A stretch of DNA of 57,677 nt from assembly GCA_044235825.1 (NCBI GenBank), contig JBIIHL010000001.1:1-57677 (forward strand). The letters are read 5' to 3'. This stretch comes from CANGYM01 sp044235825 (GTDB taxonomy: Bacteria > Pseudomonadota > Alphaproteobacteria > JAJTHO01 > CANGYM01). Under the pieces are notes generated by a model that was not told where the DNA came from, did no database searches, and saw only the letters and a program-made list of their open reading frames with translations. Made by a program: the position numbers and the translations under genes. Positions 19,441 to 27,851 of this stretch are shown one piece after another; the stretch's first letter is position 1, and every line of letters starts with the position of its first letter.

Positions 19441-20067
19441 ATGCAGTACGCCTTGTTTACAGGACCTGATTTTAAATCCACGGATGTGGCTTTGAGAGAT
19501 GATGTCTTCGCCATTTCCCCCCTTCGCCCCGATATTATGGCGCGGGTGGTTCAGTGGCAGTTGGACAAACGTCGCTCGGGTTGCCACAAAACCAAGGGCA
19601 TTTCTGAAATTCAAGGGACAACCAAAAAACCCTATAAACAAAAAGGCACGGGGAATGCCCGTCAGGGGTCTTTGCGTTCCCCCCAATACCGTGGTGGTGC
19701 CACGATTTTTGGGCCTGTGGTTCGGGATCATGGGTATTCTTTAAACAAAAAAATACGGGCTTTGGGCCTGAAGCATGCGCTTTCTTCCAAATGTCAGGAT
19801 CAGTCTTTGGTTCTGATCGATGGTTATCCTGCTTTTGAAAAAGCCAAGGATGCGTCGGCTTGGACCAAGAAGCTTGGTTTGGTCAAGCCTTTGTTTATTG
19901 TCAATCAGGCGGACATGGATGCGCCTTTTGTCAGAGCCCTGCGCAACCTTAAAGACGTTCGCCTGCTGGCCTTAGAAGGTCTGAACGTTTACAGTTTGCT
20001 TCAGGCCCGTCATGTTGTTCTCACGGCAGCCGCCAAAGACGCTATTGAGCAGAGGTTTTCGGTATGA
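19441..20067 (+). CDS. rplD: 50S ribosomal protein L4
   Basis: A 208-residue L4, which lines the peptide exit tunnel. The extended loop GTTKKPYKQKGTGNARQGSLRSPQYRGG is diagnostic. The C-terminal domain is of normal length. Its stop overlaps the rplW start by 4 bases (ATGA), so L4 and L23 are translationally coupled. Confidence 0.98.
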   Translation: MQYALFTGPDFKSTDVALRDDVFAISPLRPDIMARVVQWQLDKRRSGCHKTKGISEIQGTTKKPYKQKGTGNARQGSLRSPQYRGGATIFGPVVRDHGYSLNKKIRALGLKHALSSKCQDQSLVLIDGYPAFEKAKDASAWTKKLGLVKPLFIVNQADMDAPFVRALRNLKDVRLLALEGLNVYSLLQARHVVLTAAAKDAIEQRFSV

Positions 20068-20387
20068 AGCAAGGTCTACTTTCCACAAAAAAGAGAAAAA
20101 TCAGCTCTTTTGATATCCTCCGCCGTCCCATTGTGACTGAAAAATCCACCCTTCAGGGGGAAATCGGCAACAAAGTCGTTTTTGAGGTTTTGCCTGGCGC
20201 CACCAAAAATGATGTCAAGCTGGCCATGAAAGAGGTTTTTTCTGTTGTCGTTGAAAAAGTCAACATGATTCATCTGCCCGCAAAAACCAAGCGGTTCAAA
20301 GGCATGGTTGGGCGTCGCGCCGCCACAAAAAAAGCCATTATTACCTTAAAGGCTGGCGAAACCCTTAATTTTTTTGATGGAGTCTAG
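20064..20387 (+). CDS. rplW: 50S ribosomal protein L23
   Basis: A 107-residue L23 at the tunnel exit, where trigger factor and SRP dock. DILRRPIVTEKSTL and VEKVNMIHLPAKTKRFKGMVGRR are typical. The first dozen residues form a basic extension (QGLLSTKKRKISS). The start is fixed by the ATGA overlap with rplD, although a downstream start near the conserved core cannot be ruled out. Confidence 0.96.
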   Translation: MKQGLLSTKKRKISSFDILRRPIVTEKSTLQGEIGNKVVFEVLPGATKNDVKLAMKEVFSVVVEKVNMIHLPAKTKRFKGMVGRRAATKKAIITLKAGETLNFFDGV

Positions 20388-20390
20388 ATC

Positions 20391-21218
20391 ATGGCCTTAA
20401 AAGCCTATAAACCCGTTACCCCTGGAACCCGTGGCTTGATTCTTTCCACGTCCTCGGATCTTTGGAAGGGTCGCCCTGAAAAAAGTTTGGTTTCCGGTAT
20501 TTCCTCAACAGGGGGCCGTAACAATCTGGGGCGCATGACGAATCGCAACATCGGTTCGCGTCATAAGCGTCTGTACCGTCAAGTTGATTTTAAACGCATT
20601 AAGCGTGATATCGTGGGCACGGTGGAGCGTTTGGAATACGATCCCAATCGTACCGCCTACATTGCCCTCATTTCTTATGACGATGGGGAAAAGGCTTATA
20701 TCTTGGCCCCCCAAAAGTTAAAAGCCGGAGACAAGGTCCTTGCCGGAGAGAAGGCCGATATCCGTGTCGGGAATGCGTTGCCTTTGGCCAACATTCCTTT
20801 GGGGACTGTGGTTCATAATGTCGAAATGAAACCTGGCAAAGGTGGCCAGCTTGCCCGCAGTGCGGGGGCTTCGGTTCAGTTGGTGGCGCGGGATCAGGGG
20901 TATGCTCAGCTGCGTCTCTCTTCGGGTGAGGTTCGCCTTGTTCTTTCGTCGTGTTATGCCACGGTTGGGATGGTTTCCAATCCAGATCATCAGAACGAAG
21001 TTTTGGGAAAGGCCGGTCGTAATCGCTGGAAAGGCCGCCGTCCCCATGTTCGTGGTGTGGCTATGAACCCTGTGGATCACCCGCATGGTGGTGGTGAGGG
21101 AAAAACCTCCGGTGGACGTCATCCTGTGACCCCGTGGGGAAAGTCCACCAAAGGAAAGCGGACACGCCGCAACAAGGCGACGTCCAAGTATATTGTCAAA
21201 CGACGCTATCAGAAATAA
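20391..21218 (+). CDS. rplB: 50S ribosomal protein L2
   Basis: A 275-residue L2, required for subunit joining and peptidyl transfer. The N-terminal half has GRNNLGRMTNRNIGSRHKRLYR; the C-terminal RVRGVAMNPVDHPHGGGEGKTSGG-like stretch holds the histidine next to the peptidyl-transferase centre. The length and termini are as expected. It is 3 bases after rplW. Confidence 0.98.
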   Translation: MALKAYKPVTPGTRGLILSTSSDLWKGRPEKSLVSGISSTGGRNNLGRMTNRNIGSRHKRLYRQVDFKRIKRDIVGTVERLEYDPNRTAYIALISYDDGEKAYILAPQKLKAGDKVLAGEKADIRVGNALPLANIPLGTVVHNVEMKPGKGGQLARSAGASVQLVARDQGYAQLRLSSGEVRLVLSSCYATVGMVSNPDHQNEVLGKAGRNRWKGRRPHVRGVAMNPVDHPHGGGEGKTSGGRHPVTPWGKSTKGKRTRRNKATSKYIVKRRYQK

Positions 21219-21237
21219 GAAATAAAGGACACTGCAT

Positions 21238-21516
21238 ATGCCCCGCTCTGTTTGGAAAGGTCCCTTTGTTGACGGGTATTTGATTGATAAAGCCGCTAAA
21301 GTTGCCTCCTCTGGCCGCCGCGATATCATCAAAACTTGGTCACGCCGCTCAACCATTCTCCCCAACTTTGTGGGGTTAACGTTCGGTGTTTACAATGGTA
21401 AAAAATTTGTACCTGTGACGGTGAATGAAGACATGATCGGCCACAAGCTGGGTGAATTTGCCCCCACGCGGACCTTTTTAGGTCATGGCGCGGATAAAAA
21501 AGCGAAAAAGAAATAG
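21238..21516 (+). CDS. rpsS: 30S ribosomal protein S19
   Basis: A 92-residue S19 of the small-subunit head. PRSVWKGPFVDGYLIDKA, TWSRRSTILPNFVGLTFGVYNGKKFVPV and HKLGEFAPTRTFLGHG are diagnostic. AAAGGACAC upstream of the ATG supplies the ribosome site. Normal length. Confidence 0.98.
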   Translation: MPRSVWKGPFVDGYLIDKAAKVASSGRRDIIKTWSRRSTILPNFVGLTFGVYNGKKFVPVTVNEDMIGHKLGEFAPTRTFLGHGADKKAKKK

Positions 21517-21525
21517 GGTGTTGTT

Positions 21526-21870
21526 ATGAGCCGTCTTGTCCAAGCCATGAACACTGTTGTGCGCAGCAGTCCCCAAAAACTAAACGTTGTTGCGGGCAGC
21601 ATTCGCCGTAAACATGTTCAGGATGCTATTCACATCCTCAACTTTTCCCAAAAACGTGTGGCGGATGTGGTTTTAAAAACCCTAAACTCTGCCATTGCCA
21701 ACGCCGAACACAACCATGGTTTGGATGTGGATCGGTTGTATGTCAAAGAGGCGTTTGTGGGAAAAAGCTTGGTTATGAAACGTTTTCGGGCCCGCGCCCG
21801 TGGCCGTGGGGCTCGTATTATGAAGCCTGTCAGTCGTATCACCGTTATTCTGGCAGAAGAGGAGATTTAG
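21526..21870 (+). CDS. rplV: 50S ribosomal protein L22
   Basis: A 114-residue L22, whose beta-hairpin lines the exit tunnel and is a site of macrolide-resistance mutations in other bacteria. SPQKLNVVAGSIRRKHVQDAIHILNFSQKR and the C-terminal RFRARARGRGARIMKPVSRITVIL hairpin are intact. Slightly shorter than most alphaproteobacterial L22. Confidence 0.98.
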   Translation: MSRLVQAMNTVVRSSPQKLNVVAGSIRRKHVQDAIHILNFSQKRVADVVLKTLNSAIANAEHNHGLDVDRLYVKEAFVGKSLVMKRFRARARGRGARIMKPVSRITVILAEEEI

Positions 21871-21873
21871 GTT

Positions 21874-22533
21874 ATGGGTCAGAAAGTTAACCCCATCGGG
21901 TTCCGTTTGAAAGTGAACAAAGACTGGGATTCCCGCTGGTTTGCCGGTAAGAATTATCAGGAAACCTTGCTGCAGGATCTTGAAATCCGCAAGTATTTGG
22001 AAAAGCGCCTGAAGTCTGCCTATATCAGCAAAATAGTGATTGAGCGTCCGGCCAATAAGCCCATCGTGAATCTTTACTCGGGTCGTCCTGGATTGATTAT
22101 TGGTAAAAAAGGGACAGATATTGAATTGCTGCGCAAAGACTTAGCTAAATTTCTGGGACGCGATGTTCAAATCAACATCGTTGAAATTCGCAAACCTGAA
22201 ATTGAAGCCAAGTTGGTGGCCCAGAACGTGGCTTCCCAGCTTGAAAAACGGGTAGCTTTTCGTCGTGCCATGCGTCGTGTGGTCCAGTCGGCTCTGCGTT
22301 TCGGCGCCGAGGGGATTCGGATTAACTGCAGTGGTCGTTTGGGGGGTGCGGAAATCGCCCGTATGGAATGGTACCGTGAGGGTCGGGTTCCCTTGCACAC
22401 CCTGCGTGCTGATATCGACTATGGGGAAGCAGAAGCTTTGACAACCTATGGCGTTATTGGTATTAAGGTTTGGATTTACAAAGGTGAAATTCTCAAAGAT
22501 GGCGAGCGCGAAGATTTGCGCCCCGCCGCATAG
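21874..22533 (+). CDS. rpsC: 30S ribosomal protein S3
   Basis: A 219-residue S3 at the mRNA entry channel with helicase function. MGQKVNPIGFRLKVNKDWDSRWFA, a KH domain with PGLIIGKKGTDIE, and the SGRLGGAEIARMEWYREGRVPLHTLRADIDYG section are all as expected. It starts 3 bases after rplV. Confidence 0.98.
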   Translation: MGQKVNPIGFRLKVNKDWDSRWFAGKNYQETLLQDLEIRKYLEKRLKSAYISKIVIERPANKPIVNLYSGRPGLIIGKKGTDIELLRKDLAKFLGRDVQINIVEIRKPEIEAKLVAQNVASQLEKRVAFRRAMRRVVQSALRFGAEGIRINCSGRLGGAEIARMEWYREGRVPLHTLRADIDYGEAEALTTYGVIGIKVWIYKGEILKDGEREDLRPAA

Positions 22534-22555
22534 ATAACCATAACGGAGTTTAGGC

Positions 22556-22972
22556 ATGTTTAGCCCTAAAAAAACAAAATACCGCAAGGCCCACAAGGGA
22601 CGCATCAAAGGCGAGACCAAAGCCGGAGACCGTCTTAACTTTGGCCAATTTGGCTTAAAGGCCCAGACGGCGGATCGGATTACGGCCCGCCAGATCGAGG
22701 CTGCTCGTCGGGCCATCACCCGTCACTTGCGCCGTGCGGGCAAGCTATGGATTCGCGTGTTTCCAGACTTACCGGTTTCCCGTAAACCTGCCGAAGTGCG
22801 TATGGGAAGTGGAAAAGGAACCCCTGAATTTTGGGCCTGTCGTGTGGCCCCTGGGCGCATCCTTTTTGAAATTGAGGGCGTATCTGAAGAGCAAGCGCGT
22901 GAAGCTTTTGCCTTGGCCCACGCCAAGTTGCCCATTCAGTCCAAATTTGTTAAACGTTTGCCGTGTGAGTAA
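22556..22972 (+). CDS. rplP: 50S ribosomal protein L16
   Basis: A 138-residue L16 near the A site. The stretch TKYRKAHKGRIKG, the AARRAITRHLRRAGKLWIRVFPD region and MGSGKGTPEFWACRVAPGRILFEIEGV are diagnostic. The arginine hydroxylated by YcfD in some proteobacteria would be in the conserved basic part. Normal length. Confidence 0.98.
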   Translation: MFSPKKTKYRKAHKGRIKGETKAGDRLNFGQFGLKAQTADRITARQIEAARRAITRHLRRAGKLWIRVFPDLPVSRKPAEVRMGSGKGTPEFWACRVAPGRILFEIEGVSEEQAREAFALAHAKLPIQSKFVKRLPCE

Positions 22973-22977
22973 AGATT

Positions 22978-23178
22978 ATGAAATTGTCGGATCGAAAGGC
23001 CGCCTTGTTGCGGGGCAAAACCAAAGATGAGCTTACCGACATGCTGCGTCATTGTCAGCGTGATTTGATGAGCATGCGCTTTAAAAAGAAAAGTGGTGGC
23101 GTGGAGAACACAACCCGCTTTCGTTTTGTGCGTCGTCGGATTGCCCAGATCAAAACCCTGTTGAATAACCCTGCCTAA
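22978..23178 (+). CDS. rpmC: 50S ribosomal protein L29
   Basis: A 66-residue L29, a two-helix protein at the tunnel exit next to L23. The end RFRFVRRRIAQIKTLLNN is the family signature. It starts 5 bases after rplP. Confidence 0.96.
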   Translation: MKLSDRKAALLRGKTKDELTDMLRHCQRDLMSMRFKKKSGGVENTTRFRFVRRRIAQIKTLLNNPA

Positions 23179-23190
23179 AGGATTCTTGTT

Positions 23191-23451
23191 ATGCCCCGTC
23201 GTGTGATGCAAGGTGTTGTTGTAAAGGACGCTAAGGACAAAACCATCAGTGTTTTGGTGGAGCGTTCTGTAAAACACCCTGTTTATAAGAAATATATTAA
23301 GCGTTCGAAGAAATTCTTGGCCCACGATGAAACCAATCGTTCCCGTCAGGGTGATGTTGTTTCTATTGTTGAGTCTCGTCCCTTTTCTAAAAGAAAAACG
23401 TGGGTTCTGCTGGATGATGCAGGTCTGCCAACGCAAGGAGCTTCTGTATGA
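23191..23451 (+). CDS. rpsQ: 30S ribosomal protein S17
   Basis: An 86-residue S17, a primary 16S rRNA binder. MPRRVMQGVVVKDAKDKTISVLVERSVKHPVYKKYIKRSKKFLAHDE and the motif GDVVSIVESRPFSKRKTWVL are typical. Its stop overlaps the rplN start (ATGA). Confidence 0.98.
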   Translation: MPRRVMQGVVVKDAKDKTISVLVERSVKHPVYKKYIKRSKKFLAHDETNRSRQGDVVSIVESRPFSKRKTWVLLDDAGLPTQGASV

Positions 23452-23816
23452 TTCAAATGCAAACACGCCTGGACGTTGCGGACAACTCTGGTGCCAAAAC
23501 TGTTATGTGTGTCAAGGTTCTGGGCGGATCCAAAAAGAGAACGGCCGAAATTGGCGATGTGATCGTGGTGTCCGTTAAAGACGCCATTCCTCGGGGTAAA
23601 GTTAAAAAAGGGGATGTTCATCGTGCCTTGGTCGTGCGCACCCGTTTTGGTGTTCGTCGCCCTGATGATTCCCTGATCCGTTTTGATAATAACGCTGTTG
23701 TGATTATCAATAAGCAGGGCGAGCCCGTGGGAACCCGTATTTTTGGCCCCGTAACCCGTGAGCTACGTTCAAAAAATTACATGAAAATTATATCGTTGGC
23801 CCCGGAGGTCCTATAA
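23448..23816 (+). CDS. rplN: 50S ribosomal protein L14
   Basis: A 122-residue L14 at the subunit interface. MIQMQTRLDVADNSGAKTVMCVKVLGGS and FGPVTRELRSKNYMKIISLAPEVL are diagnostic and the length is exactly that of the family. Coupled to rpsQ by a 4-base overlap. Confidence 0.98.
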   Translation: MIQMQTRLDVADNSGAKTVMCVKVLGGSKKRTAEIGDVIVVSVKDAIPRGKVKKGDVHRALVVRTRFGVRRPDDSLIRFDNNAVVIINKQGEPVGTRIFGPVTRELRSKNYMKIISLAPEVL

Positions 23817-23818
23817 TA

Positions 23819-24139
23819 ATGAAACAGAAAGTTAAAATTAAGCGTGATGACACCGTTGTTGTGCTTGCTGGAAAAGATAAAGGCAAGCGCGGCAAAGTTC
23901 TGAAGGTTCTTCCCTCAGAAAACAAGTTGATTGTTGATGGCGTTAATGTTGTCACCAAACACAAAAAGCCTACGCAGCTCGATGCTGGTGGTATCCGCCG
24001 TTTTGAGAAAGCGATTGACGTTTCTAATGTCGCCATTTTGGATCCTAAACTGGATGTTCCCACCCGCGTGGGCTATAAGGTCATCGATGGCAAGAAGGTC
24101 CGTTATGCGAAAAAGTCAGGAGAAGTGATCGATGCTTGA
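23819..24139 (+). CDS. rplX: 50S ribosomal protein L24
   Basis: A 106-residue L24, an assembly initiator. The KOW motif is KRDDTVVVLAGKDKGKRGKVLKVLP, followed by VDGVNVVTKHKKPTQ. The 3' end overlaps rplE by 8 bases. Confidence 0.98.
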   Translation: MKQKVKIKRDDTVVVLAGKDKGKRGKVLKVLPSENKLIVDGVNVVTKHKKPTQLDAGGIRRFEKAIDVSNVAILDPKLDVPTRVGYKVIDGKKVRYAKKSGEVIDA

Positions 24140-24683
24140 GACTCAACCCCGTTTGAAACAACAGTATCTTAAAGACATTCGGCCGGCTTTGATGAAAGAG
24201 CTTGGCTTGTCTAATGTGATGCAAGCCCCCCGTCTGGAAAAAATCGTCATCAATGTTGGTTTTGGCGATGCGGTTCAAGACAGCAAAAAATTGGATAAGG
24301 TTGTGGCGGACCTCGCGCTTTTGGCGGGCCAAAAACCTGTGATTACGCGGGCCAAAAAATCCATTGCCACGTTTAAGGTTCGTGAGGGCATGGTTATGGG
24401 CTGCAAAGTCACCTTGCGCCGCGAACGGATGTACGAATTCATGGATCGCTTGGTCACTATCGCGATGCCCCGTATCCGAGACTTTCGGGGTATTTCAGGA
24501 AAATCTTTTGATGCCCAAGGCAACTATGCCATGGGGATTAAAGAGCACATTATCTTTCCCGAAATTGACTATGATAAGATTGACAAAGTTTTCGGAATGG
24601 ATATAGTCCTCGTTTCGACCAGTAACCGTGCGGATCATACCAAAGCCTTGCTGAAGGCTTTTGGTTTCCCGTTTTATAATTAA
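24132..24683 (+). CDS. rplE: 50S ribosomal protein L5
   Basis: A 183-residue L5, part of the central protuberance with 5S rRNA. NVMQAPRLEKIVINVGFGDAVQDSK, TRAKKSIATFKVREGM and the C-terminal HIIFPEIDYDKIDKVFGMDI are diagnostic. Normal length. Confidence 0.98.
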   Translation: MLETQPRLKQQYLKDIRPALMKELGLSNVMQAPRLEKIVINVGFGDAVQDSKKLDKVVADLALLAGQKPVITRAKKSIATFKVREGMVMGCKVTLRRERMYEFMDRLVTIAMPRIRDFRGISGKSFDAQGNYAMGIKEHIIFPEIDYDKIDKVFGMDIVLVSTSNRADHTKALLKAFGFPFYN

Positions 24684-24697
24684 AGTGAGACTGATTC

Positions 24698-25003
24698 ATG
24701 GCTAAACTGTGCATGAAAGAACGTGACAAGAGTCGTCGACGCAAAACAGAGAATGCTTTGGCCCGTCGCACATCCCTTGTGGCAAAAGTCAAAGATCGCT
24801 CTCTTCCTATGGAAGATCGCCTGATGGCGGTGCGCAAGCTGTCTGAGATGCCTCGGAATTCGGCCAAGGTTCGTATTCGTAACCGTTGCGCCTTAACGGG
24901 CCGTTCTCGGGGTGTTTATCGTAAATTCGGTTTGTCTCGTATTAAGTTGCGGGAACTGGCCTCTGCGGGTCAGCTTCCTGGTGTTGTAAAATCAAGTTGG
25001 TAA
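24698..25003 (+). CDS. rpsN: 30S ribosomal protein S14 (zinc-free type)
   Basis: A 101-residue S14 of the long, zinc-independent type: the C-terminal part reads RNRCALTGRSRGVYRKFGLSRIKLRELASAGQLPGVVKSSW and lacks the CxxC pairs of the zinc form. This is the usual form in alphaproteobacteria. Confidence 0.98.
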   Translation: MAKLCMKERDKSRRRKTENALARRTSLVAKVKDRSLPMEDRLMAVRKLSEMPRNSAKVRIRNRCALTGRSRGVYRKFGLSRIKLRELASAGQLPGVVKSSW

Positions 25004-25009
25004 TCCATT

Positions 25010-25408
25010 ATGACCATGACCGATCCTATTGGGGCTATGTTAACAACCCTTCGTAACGGGGCTGCCGCGGGAAAAACCCAAGTGGCCGTGCCGGCGTCTC
25101 GTTTAAAACAATCTATTTTGGATGTTTTAAAGCGGGAAGGGTACATCCGCGGCTATGAGGTGCGGGATCTCCGTCCTCGTGTTCAAGAGATCGTTGTGGA
25201 GCTGAAGTATTATCAGGGCGAGCCTGTGATTAAAGAAATTTCTCGCGGATCCAAGCCCAGCCGTCGCGTGTATTGCGGATCTTCTGCAATGCCCAAGGTT
25301 CATAATGGATTGGGTATTGGCATTGTTTCAACCTCTTTGGGCATTTTTTCTGACGCCGAAGCTCGTAAAGCGGGTTTGGGCGGCGAATGGATTTGCACTG
25401 TATTTTAA
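25010..25408 (+). CDS. rpsH: 30S ribosomal protein S8
   Basis: A 132-residue S8, a primary 16S rRNA binder and, in E. coli, the translational repressor of the spc operon. DPIGAMLTTLRNGAAAGKTQVAVPASRLK and the C-terminal GLGIGIVSTSLGIFSDAEARKAGLGGEWICTVF are diagnostic. Confidence 0.98.
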   Translation: MTMTDPIGAMLTTLRNGAAAGKTQVAVPASRLKQSILDVLKREGYIRGYEVRDLRPRVQEIVVELKYYQGEPVIKEISRGSKPSRRVYCGSSAMPKVHNGLGIGIVSTSLGIFSDAEARKAGLGGEWICTVF

Positions 25409-25426
25409 ATTGTGGAGTTTTGTGCT

Positions 25427-25960
25427 ATGTCCCGCGTTGGAAAGCATCCGGTTATTGTTCCTAAAGATTGCTCTGTTTCCCTGAGTCAGGGGGTTTTGTC
25501 CGTCAAGGGTAAGCTGGGTGCTTTGGCCCTGTCTGTCCCTCACGGTGTGGAGGTGGCTATTAACGATAATCTGATTACCGTTAAACCGTCCTCTGCCAGC
25601 AAGCAAAGCCGCGCTTTGTGGGGTACCATTCGGGCCCGTATTCAGGGTATGGTCGTGGGAACCACCGTTGGGTTTACAAAGACTTTGGAATTGGTAGGGG
25701 TTGGATATCGTGCGGCCCTGAAAGGCAACGCGATTGATCTGCAGCTGGGTTTCAGTCACCCTGTTGTTTTTGATTTGCCTGAGGGTGTGACCGCCAAATG
25801 TGAAAAGCCGACGAGCATTCAGTTGCACAGCTATGACAAACAAATTGTCGGTCAGGTTGCGGCCAAAATTCGTTCTCTTCGTTCCCCTGAGCCTTATAAA
25901 GGTAAGGGTGTTCGCTATGAAGGTGAGATTGTTTTGCGTAAAGAAGGGAAAAAGAAGTAG
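25427..25960 (+). CDS. rplF: 50S ribosomal protein L6
   Basis: A 177-residue L6 with two similar domains, near the GTPase-associated centre. I start at MSRVGKHPVIVP, preceded by GGAG; an ORF opening five codons earlier has no conserved residues. The C-terminal EPYKGKGVRYEGEIVLRKEGKKK is diagnostic. Confidence 0.98.
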   Translation: MSRVGKHPVIVPKDCSVSLSQGVLSVKGKLGALALSVPHGVEVAINDNLITVKPSSASKQSRALWGTIRARIQGMVVGTTVGFTKTLELVGVGYRAALKGNAIDLQLGFSHPVVFDLPEGVTAKCEKPTSIQLHSYDKQIVGQVAAKIRSLRSPEPYKGKGVRYEGEIVLRKEGKKK

Positions 25961-25969
25961 GTTTTCATT

Positions 25970-26344
25970 ATGGCTAAAAAAATATCGTCTTTTGAAAAAC
26001 GTCGCGCTCGTGTTCGCAGTCACTTAAAGACTACGGCTACGGTGCCGCATCGTTTGAGTGTTTACCGCTCGAACACATCTCTTTATGCTCAAGTGATTGA
26101 TATGACCTCGGGTCAGGTGGTGGCTTCTGCGTGTTCTCGGGATGAAGCGTTTAAAAACAATCAGTCCGCGCCCCAAAAACGTTCTGTGAATGTGGCCTCA
26201 TGCAAAGAAGTTGGGGTTCTTTTGGCCAAGCGGGCTTTGGAAAAAAACGTAAGCAAGGTGTATTTTGATCGCAGCGGATACCGTTATCACGGACGCGTCA
26301 AATCCCTGGCTGAGGGCGCCCGTGAAGGCGGTTTATTATTTTAG
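25970..26344 (+). CDS. rplR: 50S ribosomal protein L18
   Basis: A 124-residue L18 that binds 5S rRNA. FEKRRARVRSHLKTTATVPHRLSVYRSNTSLYAQVID and FDRSGYRYHGRVKSLAEGAREGGLLF are typical. It starts 9 bases after rplF and ends 17 bases before rpsE. Confidence 0.98.
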   Translation: MAKKISSFEKRRARVRSHLKTTATVPHRLSVYRSNTSLYAQVIDMTSGQVVASACSRDEAFKNNQSAPQKRSVNVASCKEVGVLLAKRALEKNVSKVYFDRSGYRYHGRVKSLAEGAREGGLLF

Positions 26345-26361
26345 GAAAAACGGAAAGCCTT

Positions 26362-26913
26362 ATGGATTACATTGAAAAACTGGTTGCCATTAACCGTGTG
26401 GCCAAGGTTGTTAAAGGGGGCCGTAAATTTGCCTTCGCTGCCCTTGTGGTTGTGGGCGATGGTCAAGGCCGCGTGGGTTATGGATCTGGCAAAGCCAAAG
26501 AAGTTCCCGAGGCCATGAAAAAGGCCATTGAAAGCGCCAAGAAAAATATGGTTCGCATCAATTTGCGTGAGGGTCGCACCCTGCATCATGATGTTGTGGG
26601 TCGCTTTGGGTCGGGCAGAATCACCCTGCGCAGTGCCCCAGCCGGTACAGGGATTATTGCCGGTGGTCCGTCTCGCGCCGTGTTTGAGGCTTTGGGGGTT
26701 CACGATGTTGTGGCCAAATCTTTGGGGTCCTCCAACCCTTATAACATGATTCGTGCGACGTTGGCCGGATTGACCGAAACAGCAGCCCCTAAACTGGTGG
26801 CGGCCAAACGGGATTTAAAAATTGGTGACTTGGTGCGTCGCCGTGGTGACAACAAAGATCAGCAAGATCAAGATCAGGAGCAAGGTTATGGAAACGACAG
26901 CCACGAAGCGTAA
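26362..26913 (+). CDS. rpsE: 30S ribosomal protein S5
   Basis: A 183-residue S5, important for decoding accuracy. EKLVAINRVAKVVKGGRKFAFAALVVVGDGQGRVGYGSGKAKEVPEA is diagnostic. The C-terminus from about residue 160 is a polar Asp/Gln/Glu-rich tail, and the coding for the last eight or nine residues overlaps the start of rpmD in another frame. Confidence 0.98.
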   Translation: MDYIEKLVAINRVAKVVKGGRKFAFAALVVVGDGQGRVGYGSGKAKEVPEAMKKAIESAKKNMVRINLREGRTLHHDVVGRFGSGRITLRSAPAGTGIIAGGPSRAVFEALGVHDVVAKSLGSSNPYNMIRATLAGLTETAAPKLVAAKRDLKIGDLVRRRGDNKDQQDQDQEQGYGNDSHEA

Positions 26914-27193
26914 AGCTCCGTCATCTGAAAAGAAACAGTCTTCTGCTGTTTCTAAGGGCTCGGCTAAAAAAGCCCTTGCTCAACCTTCAGCTGCCAACCC
27001 TTCTTCTGCCCTGCGTTTGACACAGGTTCGCAGTTTTTTTGGCATTTTGCCCAATCAAAAGGCTTGTTTGATTGGTTTGGGATTAAGAAAAATCCATTCC
27101 ACATCCGTTGTTCAGGACACACCGTCTGTTCGCGGCATGATTACCAAAGTTCGTCATTTAATTCGTGTTGAGGATGGTTCGCTATGCAACTAA
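26888..27193 (+). CDS. rpmD: 50S ribosomal protein L30 with N-terminal extension
   Basis: L30 normally has about 60 residues; this product has 101. The L30 core starts at about residue 43 (LRLTQVRSFFGILPNQKACLIGLGLRKIHSTSVVQDTPSVRGMITKVRHLIRV). Residues 1-42 are a Lys/Ser/Ala-rich, probably disordered extension. The ATG at 26888 follows an AGGAGCAAGG ribosome site and lies inside rpsE, giving a 26-base overlap. No ATG, GTG or TTG start next to the core was seen that would remove the extension. The stop overlaps rplO by 10 bases. Confidence 0.9.
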   Translation: METTATKRKAPSSEKKQSSAVSKGSAKKALAQPSAANPSSALRLTQVRSFFGILPNQKACLIGLGLRKIHSTSVVQDTPSVRGMITKVRHLIRVEDGSLCN

Positions 27194-27648
27194 ACGCTGT
27201 TCGGGATAACAAAGGCGCCCGTCGCGGCCTGATGCGCGTGGGTCGTGGTATTGGAAGCGGAAAAGGTAAAACCTGTGGTCGTGGCGGTAAAGGCCAGACC
27301 GCCCGTACCGGTGTCGCCATCAATGGGTTTGAAGGGGGCCAAATGCCCTTGCATCGTCGTTTGCCGAAAAAAGGCTTTACGAACATTTTTAAAAAGCAGT
27401 ACGCTGTTGTGAATGTGGGCACCCTGCAGGCCGCTATCGCCACCGGACGTTTGGATGCGTCTCAGACTGTAACCACCGCTGATCTTGTGCGCTTGGGGAT
27501 TGCCTCCAAAGCCACCCACGGTCTTCGGGTTTTGAGCCAAGGTGAGATCACAACAAAGATAACCTTGAGCATTCAGGGCGTATCTGAGTCAGCCCTGAAA
27601 AAAATCCAGGCTGCTGGCGGATCTGTTGTTATCGAGGCTTTGTCTTAA
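27184..27648 (+). CDS. rplO: 50S ribosomal protein L15
   Basis: A 154-residue L15. The N-terminal RGLMRVGRGIGSGKGKTCGRGGKGQTART and GFEGGQMPLHRRLPKKGF stretches are diagnostic. It is the last gene of the plus-strand S10-spc run. In close relatives secY follows directly; here the next 556 bases are non-coding and contain mobile-element debris. Confidence 0.97.
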   Translation: MQLNAVRDNKGARRGLMRVGRGIGSGKGKTCGRGGKGQTARTGVAINGFEGGQMPLHRRLPKKGFTNIFKKQYAVVNVGTLQAAIATGRLDASQTVTTADLVRLGIASKATHGLRVLSQGEITTKITLSIQGVSESALKKIQAAGGSVVIEALS

Positions 27649-27781
27649 CCTTGAAGGTACGTTTGGGGGGGCTGTTCAAAAGGCCTTTCGTGGGCAGACG
27701 GGCCTTACCAAACCAAGGGCAACCCTGTGTGACAGATCGATGTTTTCAAGGTTTATGGTTTCTGATTCGTGGATACATGGG

Positions 27782-27851
27782 TTTGGATCCAGAATCCAAA
27801 AGACCGCCACAGGCGACCCCAAGGACCCTTGAGGCAAGCCCTTGGGTTCGC
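27782..27851. repeat. Two adjacent hairpins after rplO
   Basis: First, a perfect 7-bp stem TTTGGAT (27782-27788) / ATCCAAA (27794-27800) with a 5-base loop. Second, a 12-bp stem, GCGACCCCAAGG (27813-27824) with CCTTGGGTTCGC (27840-27851), 11 of 12 pairs. Neither is followed by a T run on either strand, so they are not classical intrinsic terminators. They may be a REP-like or processing structure protecting the 3' end of the ribosomal-protein mRNA, or part of an interspersed repeat. Confidence 0.5.

Noticed and set aside
22141..22719. Long antisense frame over rpsC and rplP
   Set aside because: Runs across two certain ribosomal-protein genes; composition effect only.
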